From positions 8,013,035 through 8,077,034 of the forward strand of contig NC_064772.1 in the NCBI RefSeq assembly GCF_011397635.1: a stretch of 64,000 nucleotides of DNA. The letters are read 5' to 3'. The DNA is from Epinephelus fuscoguttatus (Eukaryota; Chordata; Actinopteri; Perciformes; Serranidae). Below are positions 28,180-41,900 of this stretch, in pieces (the stretch's first letter is position 1; every line of letters begins with the position of its first letter). The translations under genes were made by a program, and so were the position numbers. The notes beneath the pieces are model-generated. The model saw only the letters and a program-made list of their open reading frames with translations. It searched no databases and had not been told where the DNA came from.

Positions 28180-29732
28180 GTAAGAAATTAATAGAAAAAA
28201 GGGGCGAAAAAAAGCCCTCCTTCCCCCCTCCTCTTCCTTTTTTCCCTCGTTATCCCGTTATCTCACCACCACCATCATCACCATCCACACCAGGAGCCTA
28301 CCTACTAACGGAATCTAACCGTTCATTCCTGCGGCCCCCTCCTCCTCCTCCTCACGTCCCCCTCCTGCTCCTCCCATCCAGATGTTTGTCAGCCAGGGAC
28401 CGGCCTGGCCAGCGCTCTGTAGCCGGGAGAGGATGAGGGCAGAGCGGGAACACTGCGGGATTCGACCGCTGCTCTTTGTCTCTGCAGCGGTGCCGTTTAA
28501 AAAAAAAACAGCACACCCGACTGGCCCGCTCGCCCGTTGTGGGTCCGAAAACCAACCCGTTGTTTGACCTTGAGATGTTGACACAATCAGCCTACCTGTG
28601 TGTGTCTGTGTGTGTGTGTGTGTCTGTGTGTGTGGTCGGGTTTAATAATAGCATTGCGATGCAACGCTGCGTGACAGAGCTGCACAGAGGGGCAGTTTGG
28701 CTTTTGATGCCCGTGATCTGAGCCTCCTGCCTGAGTGTTTTTGGGCCTGCAGAGCAGCTGAGGATGAGGAGGATGCTTGGGAATATTTTTCACCCCCCCA
28801 CCCTCCTTCACCCACCCCTCTTCCTCTCCTCTCTTTCCATACACAGATACAAACACCCTCTCTCTATGGGCCATTGAATCTCAATCACAGCAATCCACCC
28901 TGCTGCTACTTCAATATAACCCATCTCAGATAGGAACATGGCATTTCTGCCTTATATAATGGGGATGACATATTTTATTCATACAGGCTTGGGAAGGCCT
29001 ACATTGTGAGGGAGGAAGCCTAGATACATGCTTGGATGTGAGCCACCCTGTTGCCTGAAATGTCCATTTATTGTGGATTCATGTGTGCTATATGAAGACA
29101 TTTGTGTAACTCGACGCAGCAAACAAGGGTTAATGATGTTGCTCTGCTTTGCAGCAAAAATCTGATAGTGCGCGACTGAAGGTGATGAAGATTCAGCTTT
29201 ACTCGTCTGTCACTTTTGTCAGGTCTGCAAAACCTGCAGTGAAACCTGCCTCACCTGCAGAGATGTGCAGCTGAGTACACAGTCTCAGGGTTTCCAGCAT
29301 GACGTAGAATAGATGCAGTTTCAGGGTATAAATTCTGGGGCAGATGCTGAATAATTTTACATAAAAAGGGGTCAAATTTATACATAGAGACAATCAGGAA
29401 TCTGCAGCTTTAATCCCCCCAAAAACATCTAGTCTTTGAAATCCCCCGAAAGCAGTCAAACCTGAACACATCAAACTGTCCCCTCTCCCTCTGATCAGCC
29501 TCATCATTTATAAAAGCCTTTATTTTCTCCCACTGCAGTGACACACACATACACACACACACACTGAGGTAAAACTGTGGCAGCTGCAGGCCTTTTGGAG
29601 CTCCTAATCCAGCCGAGAGTGTTTATCAGAGCAGAACCTGCTGCTGGCAGATGTTATTAATGATGGAAACGGCGGGAGGAAGTGGAAACGTCACGCCCGA
29701 ACGTCAGACAGCATGAAACATTCCAAACATTC

Positions 29733-29779
<47 letters not shown>

Positions 29780-29926
29780 GGACTGGCACTGTTATTGGCG
29801 GATCACAGCAGGATGAAGTCTGACAGGTGTCCTGATAGTGTGATGGACGTGACGGTGTGTGTGTGTGTGTCTGTCACTGGTGCTCAGCGAAAACAGAGGG
29901 TGTTTTAATGTGTCCGCTATTGGTTA

Positions 29927-29958
<32 letters not shown>

Positions 29959-32900
29959 TCATTACAAAATAAGAACATGGTGTGCAGTAGATGAGGCATC
30001 TTTTCAAAGAGGCTTAAGATTGGGATCGAAAGAAAAACACTGTAATTCACTCTTTTTTTTTTTCATTTTTACTTGTTTCATATTGAACTTTTTTTTTAAT
30101 AGTTTATTGATCGTTTAGTTTATTTAGTTTTAGTTTTATATTTACATACTGTATAGAGACACCCAAACATAATCAGTTTAGAGCTATGATAATTAGCCGA
30201 TTAATCAGTAGATTGACATTTAATCGTTCAAGTAATTTTTTAAGCAACAATGCCAAAGATTCACCTATTCCAGTGAATATATTTGCTTGTTTTCTATGAA
30301 AAGTAAATTGAATATTGGTTATTTGAATATTGAAATTTTGGATTGTTGGACAGATTGCAAAACACTTTGCAGATATTGCCAACGGATTGTTAACAGCTAA
30401 AGTTGTCATCTAATTTCAGTGATATAAAACAGAGAAAGAATAAATTCCTTACACTTGAAAGGGTAGATTTAAGCCTGACATTGCCAGACCAAATCGCAAA
30501 TACGTGTTAAACTGGAATCTCTATGTTTCATAGCAACATAACATGATATTATACTGAGCGATGGAAAAATGTGAAGAGACTACAATGTGCAGAGATGTGC
30601 TGTGATGGCCTGTGAACAAGTGTTGCCATTTTTGCCATCAGAATTTGAAGACAGAGAGTTCAGCATTGGTTGCAGCCATCTTGGTGTTTTTCTTTAAGCT
30701 CTGTATACTCTAGCGTGAGCTATGAGCATGCACAGTGTGTTGTTTGTTACAAGATGCTCTGAAATGCCAGTGAGCATACTAAGAAAACATTCTGCGTATA
30801 AGCACGAAGTCAACGAATGTCTCAGAATGAATGTTAACAGAAACGTAGGCTGCCTGGTAACAGTTGTACACACTGATGCATCCCCAAACATTGCATTTGT
30901 GTATTGTAATTATAACTGTTGCTGATGTCAAAGTTGAAATTATTTCATGCTGCTTTGTTTCCACCTGGGCTGCCACTCTCTCCAAGAAGCTGTTTTATAA
31001 TCTCTCATGTTCGTCCATACCTGGCGCATACAGCCTCTTCTCTCCCCATGCATGAAAACATGCAAAGTGAAATTAAAGAAGTTTCAAGCTTGGCATTTAT
31101 GTCAAGAAAATCTTGAAACTCAGAAAATGTTTTGACACTGAAGCAGGAAATTTGTACAATTTGAGATTCTACAAACAAAAGGTTGGCAGTTTTTGCAGAA
31201 CAAAGCATCACTTTATTTTCCCCTGTCATGATACTCTTTGAATGAGATACTATCTTGAAAACATGCAAAGTGAAGATCAGTATGCTGGCTTTAATTTTAG
31301 AATTTGTGAAGCTCTGAAATGGTAAATGGACTGCACTTGTATAGCGCTTTCTAGTCTTCCAACCACTCAAAGCGCTTTTAGACTACATGTCACATTCACC
31401 AGTTCACACACACATTCATACACTAGTGGCCGAGGCTACCATACATGGTGGCACCTGCTACTCAGTAACCATTCTCACACAGGAGCAGCCATTGGGAGCA
31501 ATTTGGGGTTCAGTATCTTGCCCTAAGAATACTTCGACATGTGGACTGGAGGAGCCAGAAATCGAACGCCTCCTCAAACTAATCGTTTTTTGGTTGATAA
31601 ATGACTAAACGATTAACTGATCAAATCGTGTGCCTGACTAATCATCTCAGCTTTAGCACAGGGAGGAAAGAAGCATCCCACAATTCAACAAAATGAGAGC
31701 TTTTTCTACAAAATGACTACTGACAGGGAAGTAAAACAAGAATTCTCAGCATTAACAAAGTTTTCAATCCACAGAGACCTCCACTTTCAAATAGGCAGAG
31801 TGTTTGAGGACGTCGAGCCGTCACTGTTATTGAAATGCAGAGTAATGAACCTCAGGCAACAATTTCCTGTCAGATTTGATGGGATGAAACTTTTTATTCT
31901 TCGTCTTTGAGAAGACAAGCTGGCACTCCACCTGTTTATTAGATAAAGTCAGCAATCAGCCGAGCTCTGGCAGATAAGCCTCTCTCCCGCTCCTTCGCTT
32001 AGTGTCGCCCAAATCACATCATCTCTGCCGTATTACTGTGACCTCTAGGCATTAAGGCGTCATTCTCCAGCATTTCGGGGCATTTAGCTTGGCACTCATA
32101 TGCAGAGTGACTTGCACACGGGACAAACGGAGCTGTCGATGGACTTGTTGGATGACAGTGGGGAGGGACTTCAACTCTAACTGACCTGCTGGTTGTGGAG
32201 CTGTCAAACTCCATGGCTGACATGTCCAACACACCTCAAAGTAACCGTTAAATCCTTGCATGATGAAGCTGTGGTACCCTGTGGTGTGTATTTTGGTTGT
32301 GCGTTGTTTTACCAAGCTGAAGCAGGGTTTATGTGAGGTGTCTCTGACCAGGAGAAACAAAGAGGAACTGATTTGAAAAGAGGGAATGTCCACACATGCA
32401 TATTTAATCAACTAAGTGCTGCTCAGGTGTGAAACTGACGGCACATTTTTCTCCCCTGATAAATATTTCATAACATATCAGAGCTTGTTTTTTCTGTTTG
32501 AATATTTATTAAAGTGGAAACAGACAACTTTTCCTCCCCCCTAGCGTCTCCAAGTGGTATTATTGTTGGCGCTGCTGTTGCAAAGACAATCGTAACGCTT
32601 TGTTTTCCTCAGAGCCGAGCGACTACCAACAACACAGGACACACTGCGTTTTGTTTTCCACAGTGACTTCATTTGTTCCAATATCAGACAATATCTGCTG
32701 CTGGGGATAGTAACTGTAAAGAACTTACATTAATACTCTTTGGTAACTGGGGATAGTTATCGATAGCTACCAGGGAAAACAAAACCGCTATCCCCTTCCT
32801 GTTTTGGTTGTGCAGTGGTTGACAGTAGCCTTGGTACCTGACGCGTCTGTGAGGTCATGTTGTATGGCAGATCCGTCTAATCCCCTTCCTGCTCAGAAAG

Positions 32901-35900
32901 ACTTCCAGCCAGAGATTCCCTGTTTGGACTAATCACAACCATTTATCTGACACTGGCTGGGTTTGATCATGGATGTATTACAAGATCTGAATACTGGACC
33001 CCAAGATGACACCTGTTCAGTCCAATAAGAATTGCTCGACTGACGCATAAACCAAAACAAGTCTCTAGCTTCCAGGTTTGCTTCAGCGATGTGCGGCCCA
33101 CTAAATATAACTAGTAGTTTTTCTTGCCAGTAGACTTTACATTGTGATGACATCAGATCATTTAGAATTCCTTTTCTCGGCTTGAGATAAGTTTTACAAA
33201 TATAAAACCTCCGTGCAACAAAAATTTATAACAGAAAAAGTTAAAAATGACCTTGTTGACAGTTGGAGGTAGGCTTGTCATCATAACATGAAATGTAGTG
33301 GTCAGTACCTGTGAAATTCTACGATTCAATTAAAAACACTCAACACTCACGATAAAATTTTAATTAAATTTTATTATTAATGCCTGATGATCCGCCTCAA
33401 ATGCAAAGTACTAGTCTTCATGAGATTTTATGGGCGAGGAAACATGTATAAATGAATAGCCTAAAGAAACATATTTCTCCATTATTGTTGTTGTTGTTCA
33501 GACCTTGTACATGTAGAAAGTGATGAATGGTCTTTGTGGCGAGCACTTTGTCTCGCCCCTTCTCTACGTTGACAAGACAGCTGGGTAAAAAGGGACGGTG
33601 ATGAGCTCAGTGTTTTACCCAAACTTAAACATGTACCAACTCTGCAGAGAAAAAAAAAAGCCAAACGTGCATCTCTCAGCACAGAATAGATACTCAGAAT
33701 CTTGTGATGCTGCTGGCGTTTGTAGCATCATGTAAATGCAGCGCTAGCATTGCAAAGACCTAACGAAATACACTGGCCACTGAAAAAATGCTTTTCTTTG
33801 CAGTGCAGCTGCACTTGTTGCTGTCTTTCACATGTTGTTGTTCTGTGCTGGTAGACGTTCCTCTTCTTCCTTTGGAATTTAGCGGCAGACTAGAACACTT
33901 GTAGATCTTTATGCTGCCTCTGCAGAATTGTATCCCAGATGTCAATGGTACCAGACAAAAACCAGTACCATCATGTTTTCAGAATTTTGGCATCATCTTG
34001 GTACTGAAGTATTGGTTCTCGTGACACCCCTAGTCTGAGGTGTCCTGTCAACAGTTTTACCGGTGTGTCTTTTATGATGGTGGTCTGTGAGGAAAATGCT
34101 TTTTGGGCTGCAAGGGAATCAAGGCTGAGTGACATTCCCGTGCGCCTGGGTTTGATATGACTGCCAACTTGAGGGGCCTTTGTGCTATATGCAAAATATG
34201 TAATCACTTTATTTTTTGCTTGCACCCTTGCACCCGAAACATTACGGCGAGTATAAAAACAACCGTGATGGCTGCAGCTGATGTGGAACTTTCTGTTGAA
34301 ATACTGTTTTCAAATTGTAATGTGTGAACAGACATTTTGATGCTGCACATTCACACCTCATTTCTGCATACTGTACTCTGTTTACATGTGTCCACCACTC
34401 AGGGCTATGTCACGTTTCGTTGCTCTGATTGGTTGTAGGTCTATTCAGTTGCTTCCAGAGGCATTTTGATCTACAGCCGTTGATAACGCCCATTGGGATT
34501 TAAAAATGAACTGAGAGGTTCCAGACTAAGTCACATTCGTGATTGGGTGTGGCGATGTCAGGCAAGGTTGATACATTTTGTAAATCAAACCTCCATTTTC
34601 CTGAGAGATCGTACGTGGTGGCAGACAGAATTGCATTGTGAAAGCCAGGCTTATAGGGAACCAGTCTAAATGCAGATGATGTCATTGTTCTGTTGTCACT
34701 ACATTGTGGAATCGACATTTTCTTCATAAGTTAAAGCAAAAAACTTGCCTACTTGCACCTTAAGAGTAACAGAATGTGATTGTTTGACCTCCAAATTGAT
34801 TTGTGAAAATGCAGCATTGCAACTTTCTATATTTTCACCATGAACAATGCAGCTCTAGTTTTCCTGTGTTTGTGCGTACGTACAACAACATCTGTGGCCT
34901 GGAGCGGAGCATTTGAGGTCAGTGTAGCTTTGTTTTCTCTATCTGCAATGCCTCAGACTCAAAAAAACAACCACCAACTCTAGTAGGGATGTTCATGAAT
35001 AACCCATGATTAATTATTCTGTTGTGTATTTAAGTCAGTGAATGAATGAAACAATTATAAAGCTGCCATGGAATGTAGCTTTAGTCAGAGTTGATGGGGG
35101 AGAATTTCCGATTAGTGGAAATGTTTTATTAGTAATTTTACCTTAAGTCTGGAGGCAGGAAAGCTGTGATAAGAGTTACAGAGTATGTTTATAGTAAGTG
35201 AATATATGGTTGTCCACAGTAGGGTCAGTGGGGATCCCTTTTAGTGGCGCTCTGCTGTTCTTAAAAGCAGTTTAGGCCTCTGTGGGTTTATTTATATATC
35301 TAAGTAGATGTTTTAACCTCAACATCTGTCCCAACCTTAAGGTGGCAACATCACAGATTTTAGTTTAGCTCCAAGGATTAGTCATCACCATAAGTTAATA
35401 GCCAACAATAATCATTTTATTGGGGTTTTTTTTGTCATTTATAAATAAAAAAGGCTTCAACATTCTGCTGTAACAGCTTTGCAAATGTGAGAATTAGCCG
35501 GTTTTATATCATTTTGAATTGAACATCTTTACACAAGCAAAACAAGATGTCTGAAGTAGGGCTCTCAGGGTGAAGGAATAATAAGGTAAAGGTAAATAAG
35601 CTGTATTGTGAGGCTATTATTAGGTTTATTGTTGCTTTTTAAATGACAAAGATAAAACAAATTAAAATTGAATTTTAAATTAAATCCTTGGGTCATTAAG
35701 GGACACTGTGATTTTTCAGCTGTGATGCTTTGGTCAAATCTGGTTGCTATGATACAGAATATCTGCGAAAGTAAAACTGTTGGCACAAGGTAGAGAACTT
35801 GCACTGGATGAAGGGAAGGCTGAAGCACAGAGAGAGGACGAACCCGCCAATTTGTGTGGGTTCAGTATTCATTTCTCCATCGTTGTTGTTGTTCAGTGAT

Positions 35901-38900
35901 GTGACAGTTGGTCTTTGTGGTATTTGTCCCTCCCCTCTTCCACTTGGATTGGACAGATGGGTTGAAAGTGACCATGAAGAACAGCTGTAGCTGTGGGGGG
36001 CGAACAGACCGCCACACAGATTTGAATTCTGTGGAAAACACTGAGCAATACTATGTTGGAACTTGCAACGGCCATTTTTAATTTTCAATTCTGACACTTA
36101 GTAGGCAATTGAATGGGCTCTATGTGACATCCAGAGCATGTGAGTTGTCTGCACATGGTTCGCTAACTTCATAAACAGTGCTAAAAAAAATTGCAACAGT
36201 GCTGACAGAGCTAACAGTGTTAATCATGACAACACCGTCCCAATATCAGCAGTAACCAATATATGAAGGCACGCACATACACTACCATGCACGCACATCC
36301 AGAACAGCTTACCACAAAAAACCACAGAGAAGCTCAGACTACAACACACACAGAGGTACTGTGACTTCATTCTTTGCTCAAGATGTCATTACTCCACTTT
36401 ATCTTTACATAGCATGGGTTTCTGCTGTATTATTAATCTGAATGTCTCATGCAGAAACTCTAAAAAAAACCCTTTAATAAAAAACATATTGGATAGAAAT
36501 AATCATTACTTGCAGGCTGACTGGAAAACATCCTCTCAGAGTTCATTGAGTCCAGCAGCTGCAAGTCAGACCAATCAGTGAGTTTTGGGTAGATGATCAT
36601 TAAACTGGTGTTTTTAAACCCAGATTCAAGCATTTTTTCTGCTGCTGTGTGGAGCTGGCTTTGCTTTGGTCAACAGGGCAGAGTGTTATTTGAATGCTTT
36701 TGATACTAATAACACTAATGTCTGAGTTTCAGTACTAACACCAAAGCCATTACTTTTTCTGATACCTCGATTTGAGGAATATAAACCGAAGCCAAAGTTC
36801 TCGGATGTTTGATTTAGTCTGAAAACAAGCAGTTGTTCCAGAATTTAATGAAACACAGTCTGAAATTTTATTATATCTTATTTATATCTGATCAACAAAC
36901 AAGACTACACTCTGTGCTACACATGTCAGTCAGCACCAGATAAGCATTAAGGTTTGATACCCTATTGGTCAATAATTTAGGCTAAATTGGATGGAACAAA
37001 AGCCATGTGTTTTTGGTTAAAATAGGAAGCAAACTAGTGACAGCTCAGTGAGCGGTGCTGCGTCGGTGTGTTATCAAAATAGAGTCAGCTGTCAGTCATT
37101 TGTTTGGGATGACGTCCGTCTCCATCACACGTCTGTTGCGCTTCATCTGACTACAATGAGCAGAACTCAGCTGTGGGCTGCATCTGTGGGTGTGTTGTAT
37201 AATGGGACTGTTCAAAGAAGAAGACTCAGATCAGAGGCGTTTCTGATTGACTGAAAATCAATATCAGGATTTGACATCAGTTATGAATAAATAAATAACC
37301 CATCATCCGGGCTCTTTAACAACTAACTATGTTTGTTTTGAACAAAGGTGAGGTGTGTAATCATGTGACTCATAAGTGACTGGTGGTTGTGGTTTTTTTA
37401 ACTAAAAAGCAGAGAGAAAGCTTTCCCTGAAAAAATACTTCAGTTTCACATTTGCAATTTTGATTTCTGTAAATTGATTATTCAAAAAACCCAAAATAAT
37501 ATGTCAGGAATCGATATTTGACTTACAGTTGTGCTAAAGAACACGTTGCCTGTAATTGCAGCATCTGTGATATTGCTTCTCCCCTCCAGCATCTTTTTAT
37601 TATCGATACAAGCAAAAGAATCTATACACAGTACAATACAGTGTAGTTGGTAGGTTTAGACAGTATCTATTTTTTATACTTTCATACCTCCCTGACATTT
37701 CCCCAAGAGTACAAGGTATATAATAGTATTTTTGACACTGTCTAGGGTTGTGCGATAAAATTTTCTAACTGGCCACTCAGCCTAAGAACTGATGCCTCCC
37801 GACCTTGCAGCTGAGAGACATTCCACTTACTCTGTTAGCTTTTTTTAATGTAATAAACTCAAAAAATGTCCAAAAAGAAAATATTTTTATACCTATTTTC
37901 TAAGTTCTCAACAGGCTGAAAAAATGAAATCCCAAACTGACCCATGTGTGTTTGAGTCCGGCTCCGTTTGAGATTAAGAACTCTAATTTTCTTACTTGGG
38001 TCCAGACATTTAAATCTGCCTACTCCACCAAGTTGAGGCATCGTGACATGAAACAGCGGTTACTCGGTTAAAATAAAAAACAACTAATAAGCACCACAGG
38101 GAGGCTCGATTAGTCAATCAGTGACGAGAGTTTGACAAACGCCATTGTCAAGCACTGTCAAGTGGTTCGCCTTAACCAGTGAGGGGTAATAACAACAATG
38201 GCAGGCACTATAGAAAAGATAGATGCTGCTATCGAGGCTGTTCTGAATTTACCTCTCTAACCTTGTAGTTTGTTATACTTCTACTCACAAAATCCCAGCA
38301 AAATCCAAATGTTGACATGGCTACACATCAACGCGGACTTAAAATGACAATAGATTCAGGCTGATAGGTGGGTCTCTAGTGATTGGTTAGGGAGAATCGA
38401 ATTCTCCTCCCCCAGGGGAATCATTTAGAGTAGGTGCAATGTCAGACTGAAGATGGGAACTGTAACAAGTTGACCGTTCAGTCTGTTATCAGGGGGCCTG
38501 TTTTACAAAAAATACACCTGTACGCCTTCTAAATTCTTTTTTCTCTCCTTCAAAATAAAATAGTTCGATTCATCTTTCCACTGTTCCAATAATCACCAAC
38601 TCCGGTTTGGTTGAAGTAAAACCTTAATTTACGGAGCTAGATGTGGAAATATGCGGGTTCTCCTGCTGCTTTGACCCTGCTGTCTCTCTTTGCTGTTGCT
38701 GGCTGGATGTTTACAGTCCTGTAATGCTGTCCTCACCACTTGCAGTTGCCATCTTTCTCAGCTCAGCTACCTGTTCCATCAGTAGAGACTGAGCGCCTCA
38801 GTGCAGCATCTCCATGTCAGTTTAATAGAAAGTGTCTGTATTTATGACAGTATAGTACTGAAAATCATATTCAGGATTTCTAAATACCTTGTTATACTGT

Positions 38901-41900
38901 AATGCCATAGTACTGCCCAAGCCTAGTTGCCCAGTCAGATAGCCAATCAGAGTTGAGATCTTACAGGTAAACATCTGCACAGGAAAAGGTTATAAAAGCC
39001 AGAAATGTGTGGGCCAAGCAAGCAAGAGCTCATTTGCATGTGAAATTTGATAAACATGGTTGATCTGAGCCACAAACTCATCCGTGTCACAGACTTATTC
39101 TCTACTGTTTTCATAATTTTCTGTGTTATGATCACACAGTGTTTTCTACCAGGCTGCTAGTTTGTTGTTCCTCCACGTGATGTTTGGAAGTTGCTCAACA
39201 CTCTCCTCCATACTCACATTCAGCAGAATCAGGACTACAACCAACAACTATTTTCATTAAGAATAAATCTGTTTTCATGAATTAACCATTAAGTCTATAA
39301 AATGTGGAGAAACAGCGAGAAATCACCTTTTTTCAAATGTCTTGTATTAACCAACCATCCAAAGTTAAAATGGAAAAAAAGTAGTAAATTCTCACATTTT
39401 TAGAGGCTGAAACGACCAAGTATTTGGCCTGGTCACATCTCCAGAATTTCTCTGTTTGTTTGTGTCTGTTGAATTTGACTGTTAAACCTTTTAATGAGAT
39501 CAAAGAGACAAGTGGGAGAGACCAGCAGAGAGGTGCCACAACGGTAAACAGTGAATGGATCAGGTGTTTAACTGAAAATTGAGTCTAATTTTGATAATTG
39601 ATAAACAGTGTCATCTATTGAGTGGAAATACCAAACGTTTGCCCATTTTAGCCTCACAAAACAAAGAGCAGGCAGCTCATAGGGCTGCAGCATGGGATTA
39701 TCCTCAGTATTGATTGATTGATTATTGGTTTACTGGGTAAATAACAACAAATACGCATCACAACTTATCAGAAATGACAGTGACGACACCAAACTGCATA
39801 TTTTTCTGACAAAAACGTCAAAAGGTTCAGACAAAAATCAACAAATGTTCTGTCATCAGCTGAAAAATGACCTTGAATGATTAATTATTCATCAAAATGG
39901 TCATTGATATGTTTTGTGTTGCTCATAGCTTCTCCTTTTTTTGCAAGTATGCAACTGTAAAGGCATAATTTCATTCTGCAATAACTGGAGATGGGTATTT
40001 ATTAATGCTTTGTACATTTGGTTGAACAAAACATTAATAGAGCTACAATGATTAGTTTTTCAATATTTGATTGAATGATTTTTAAGCAAAAAATAATCTG
40101 TTTTTAGTAGGGCTGTAATCAACCAAAGAAAATCTTGGTCGACTAAAGTCGCACATAATCTTCAACTAATAGATTAGTTGTGGAAAGAAAAAAAAACTGC
40201 ACATTATTTTTACTTCTGCTGTGGTGTGTCTGTGTCACTCTGCAGTTACACCTCCAAAACACAGTCAGTGGTAGAGGGCTGTGTTGTGTAAAGTTTAATC
40301 AAATCAGACTTTATTTATATGGTTGATTCTAAACACACATTAAACATAGAGACAATTTCTAACACAAGTACACAAACTGGCTTCACTATAAATCGCAGAA
40401 CTGACAGACAAACACTTGTCTTTATCTGGACACATTTCACCCACCAATACAACATGCTAACGTTATTAGCACAAGTCTATGGCATTTTACATTGTATAAA
40501 CTAGCCTAGCGTCTAGCGATCTTTCCCTCTTCTCATATAAAACCAGGGACAACAGCAACATGTAACAAAGGTAACAGCACATAGTTTGGCTCCATTACAA
40601 CTCACAAGATTCACCGACAAAACAACCGTCACAGTAAACACGTTTTCCAAACAAATACAACATGCTAACGTTATTAGCGCTAGCCTATGGCATTTTACAT
40701 TGTATACATTAGCCTAGCGACGAGCGGAAATTTGCTCTGCTCAAATGAAGCCAGGATAAATCCCTGAAGGATAAATCACACACACGACTTAAAATGCTAT
40801 TTTAGTGGAGGCTTTACTGTCTTCACAATTTATTGTTTCTTATCTGTGAAATACAAGTAAATACAAGCTTCATTTCCACTGAGGGAAATGGTGTCAGCTT
40901 ACAGAAACAGACAGGAGGTCTGCGTCACCGCGACGCTGAGCGTGAGGGTGGGCGAGTTCAACTTTCTGTCAACAGGTAACTTAGCCTGTCCCCCCCGCCG
41001 CAGGAAATAATGGATTAATCCTTGAAAGCTGTTGATGTAGCACTTTTCTCCTTATGAAAGTAATACGGCGATTATTCGACTAATGAGAATTTGGTCGGAC
41101 GAAAGCATGGCGACCAAATAATTGACGAATTGACCAGGAGACTACAGCCCTAGTTTTTAGCCTCTAAAAAGAAGATTTTCAGGTTATCTCAGTTTTATAT
41201 TATTGTGAACTGGATATTTTTCGGTTTCGTACTGTTGGTGGGACAAAATGAGATGTTTAAAGATGTCAATTTGGACTCTAAGGAACAATCAGTTGAGAGA
41301 ATAATGAGGAAATTAATCAGTTGGTTGCTGCCTTAATGAATAGATTTAATGAAAAAGATAATGAAAGAATAACTGATAGAGAAAATAATTAAATGTATGT
41401 GACGTCATAATGTCTTTCCACTAGTGGCATCTTAACCCACTGCCTTTGTGGACGTGACACTTGGCTGCCACTGCAAATGTGCGTGTGTGTGTGTTTGTGT
41501 GTGTGGTGCCCCCGGCTCTGCTCTGGACACATGCGTTGTAGGTCCAGTGGACGCTCCACAGTCCACACGGGTTCATGCATGTGAGTGTGGTGACAGCCCA
41601 AGGTCCCAATGCATGACGCATACTTCAGTCCTCAGATTGTGTGTGTGTGTGTATTTCTCTGTGTGTGTATTTGTGCCTGCTGGAGGTAGATTTGGTTACC
41701 ATGGCGGCTTTGTGGGTGGACTGGCTGTTTATGATGATGTGATAAGAAAGGGAGAGAGAGAGATCAAATAAAAGCAGGATATTGAGGGAAAAGACAGCAG
41801 AGCAGAAGCCAGCAGAAACAGATGGATAGATATATTGATGGATGGATGGATGGATGGATGGTGGATAGAGGCAGTGGTTTATTTGTTGTCATTCAGCTCT

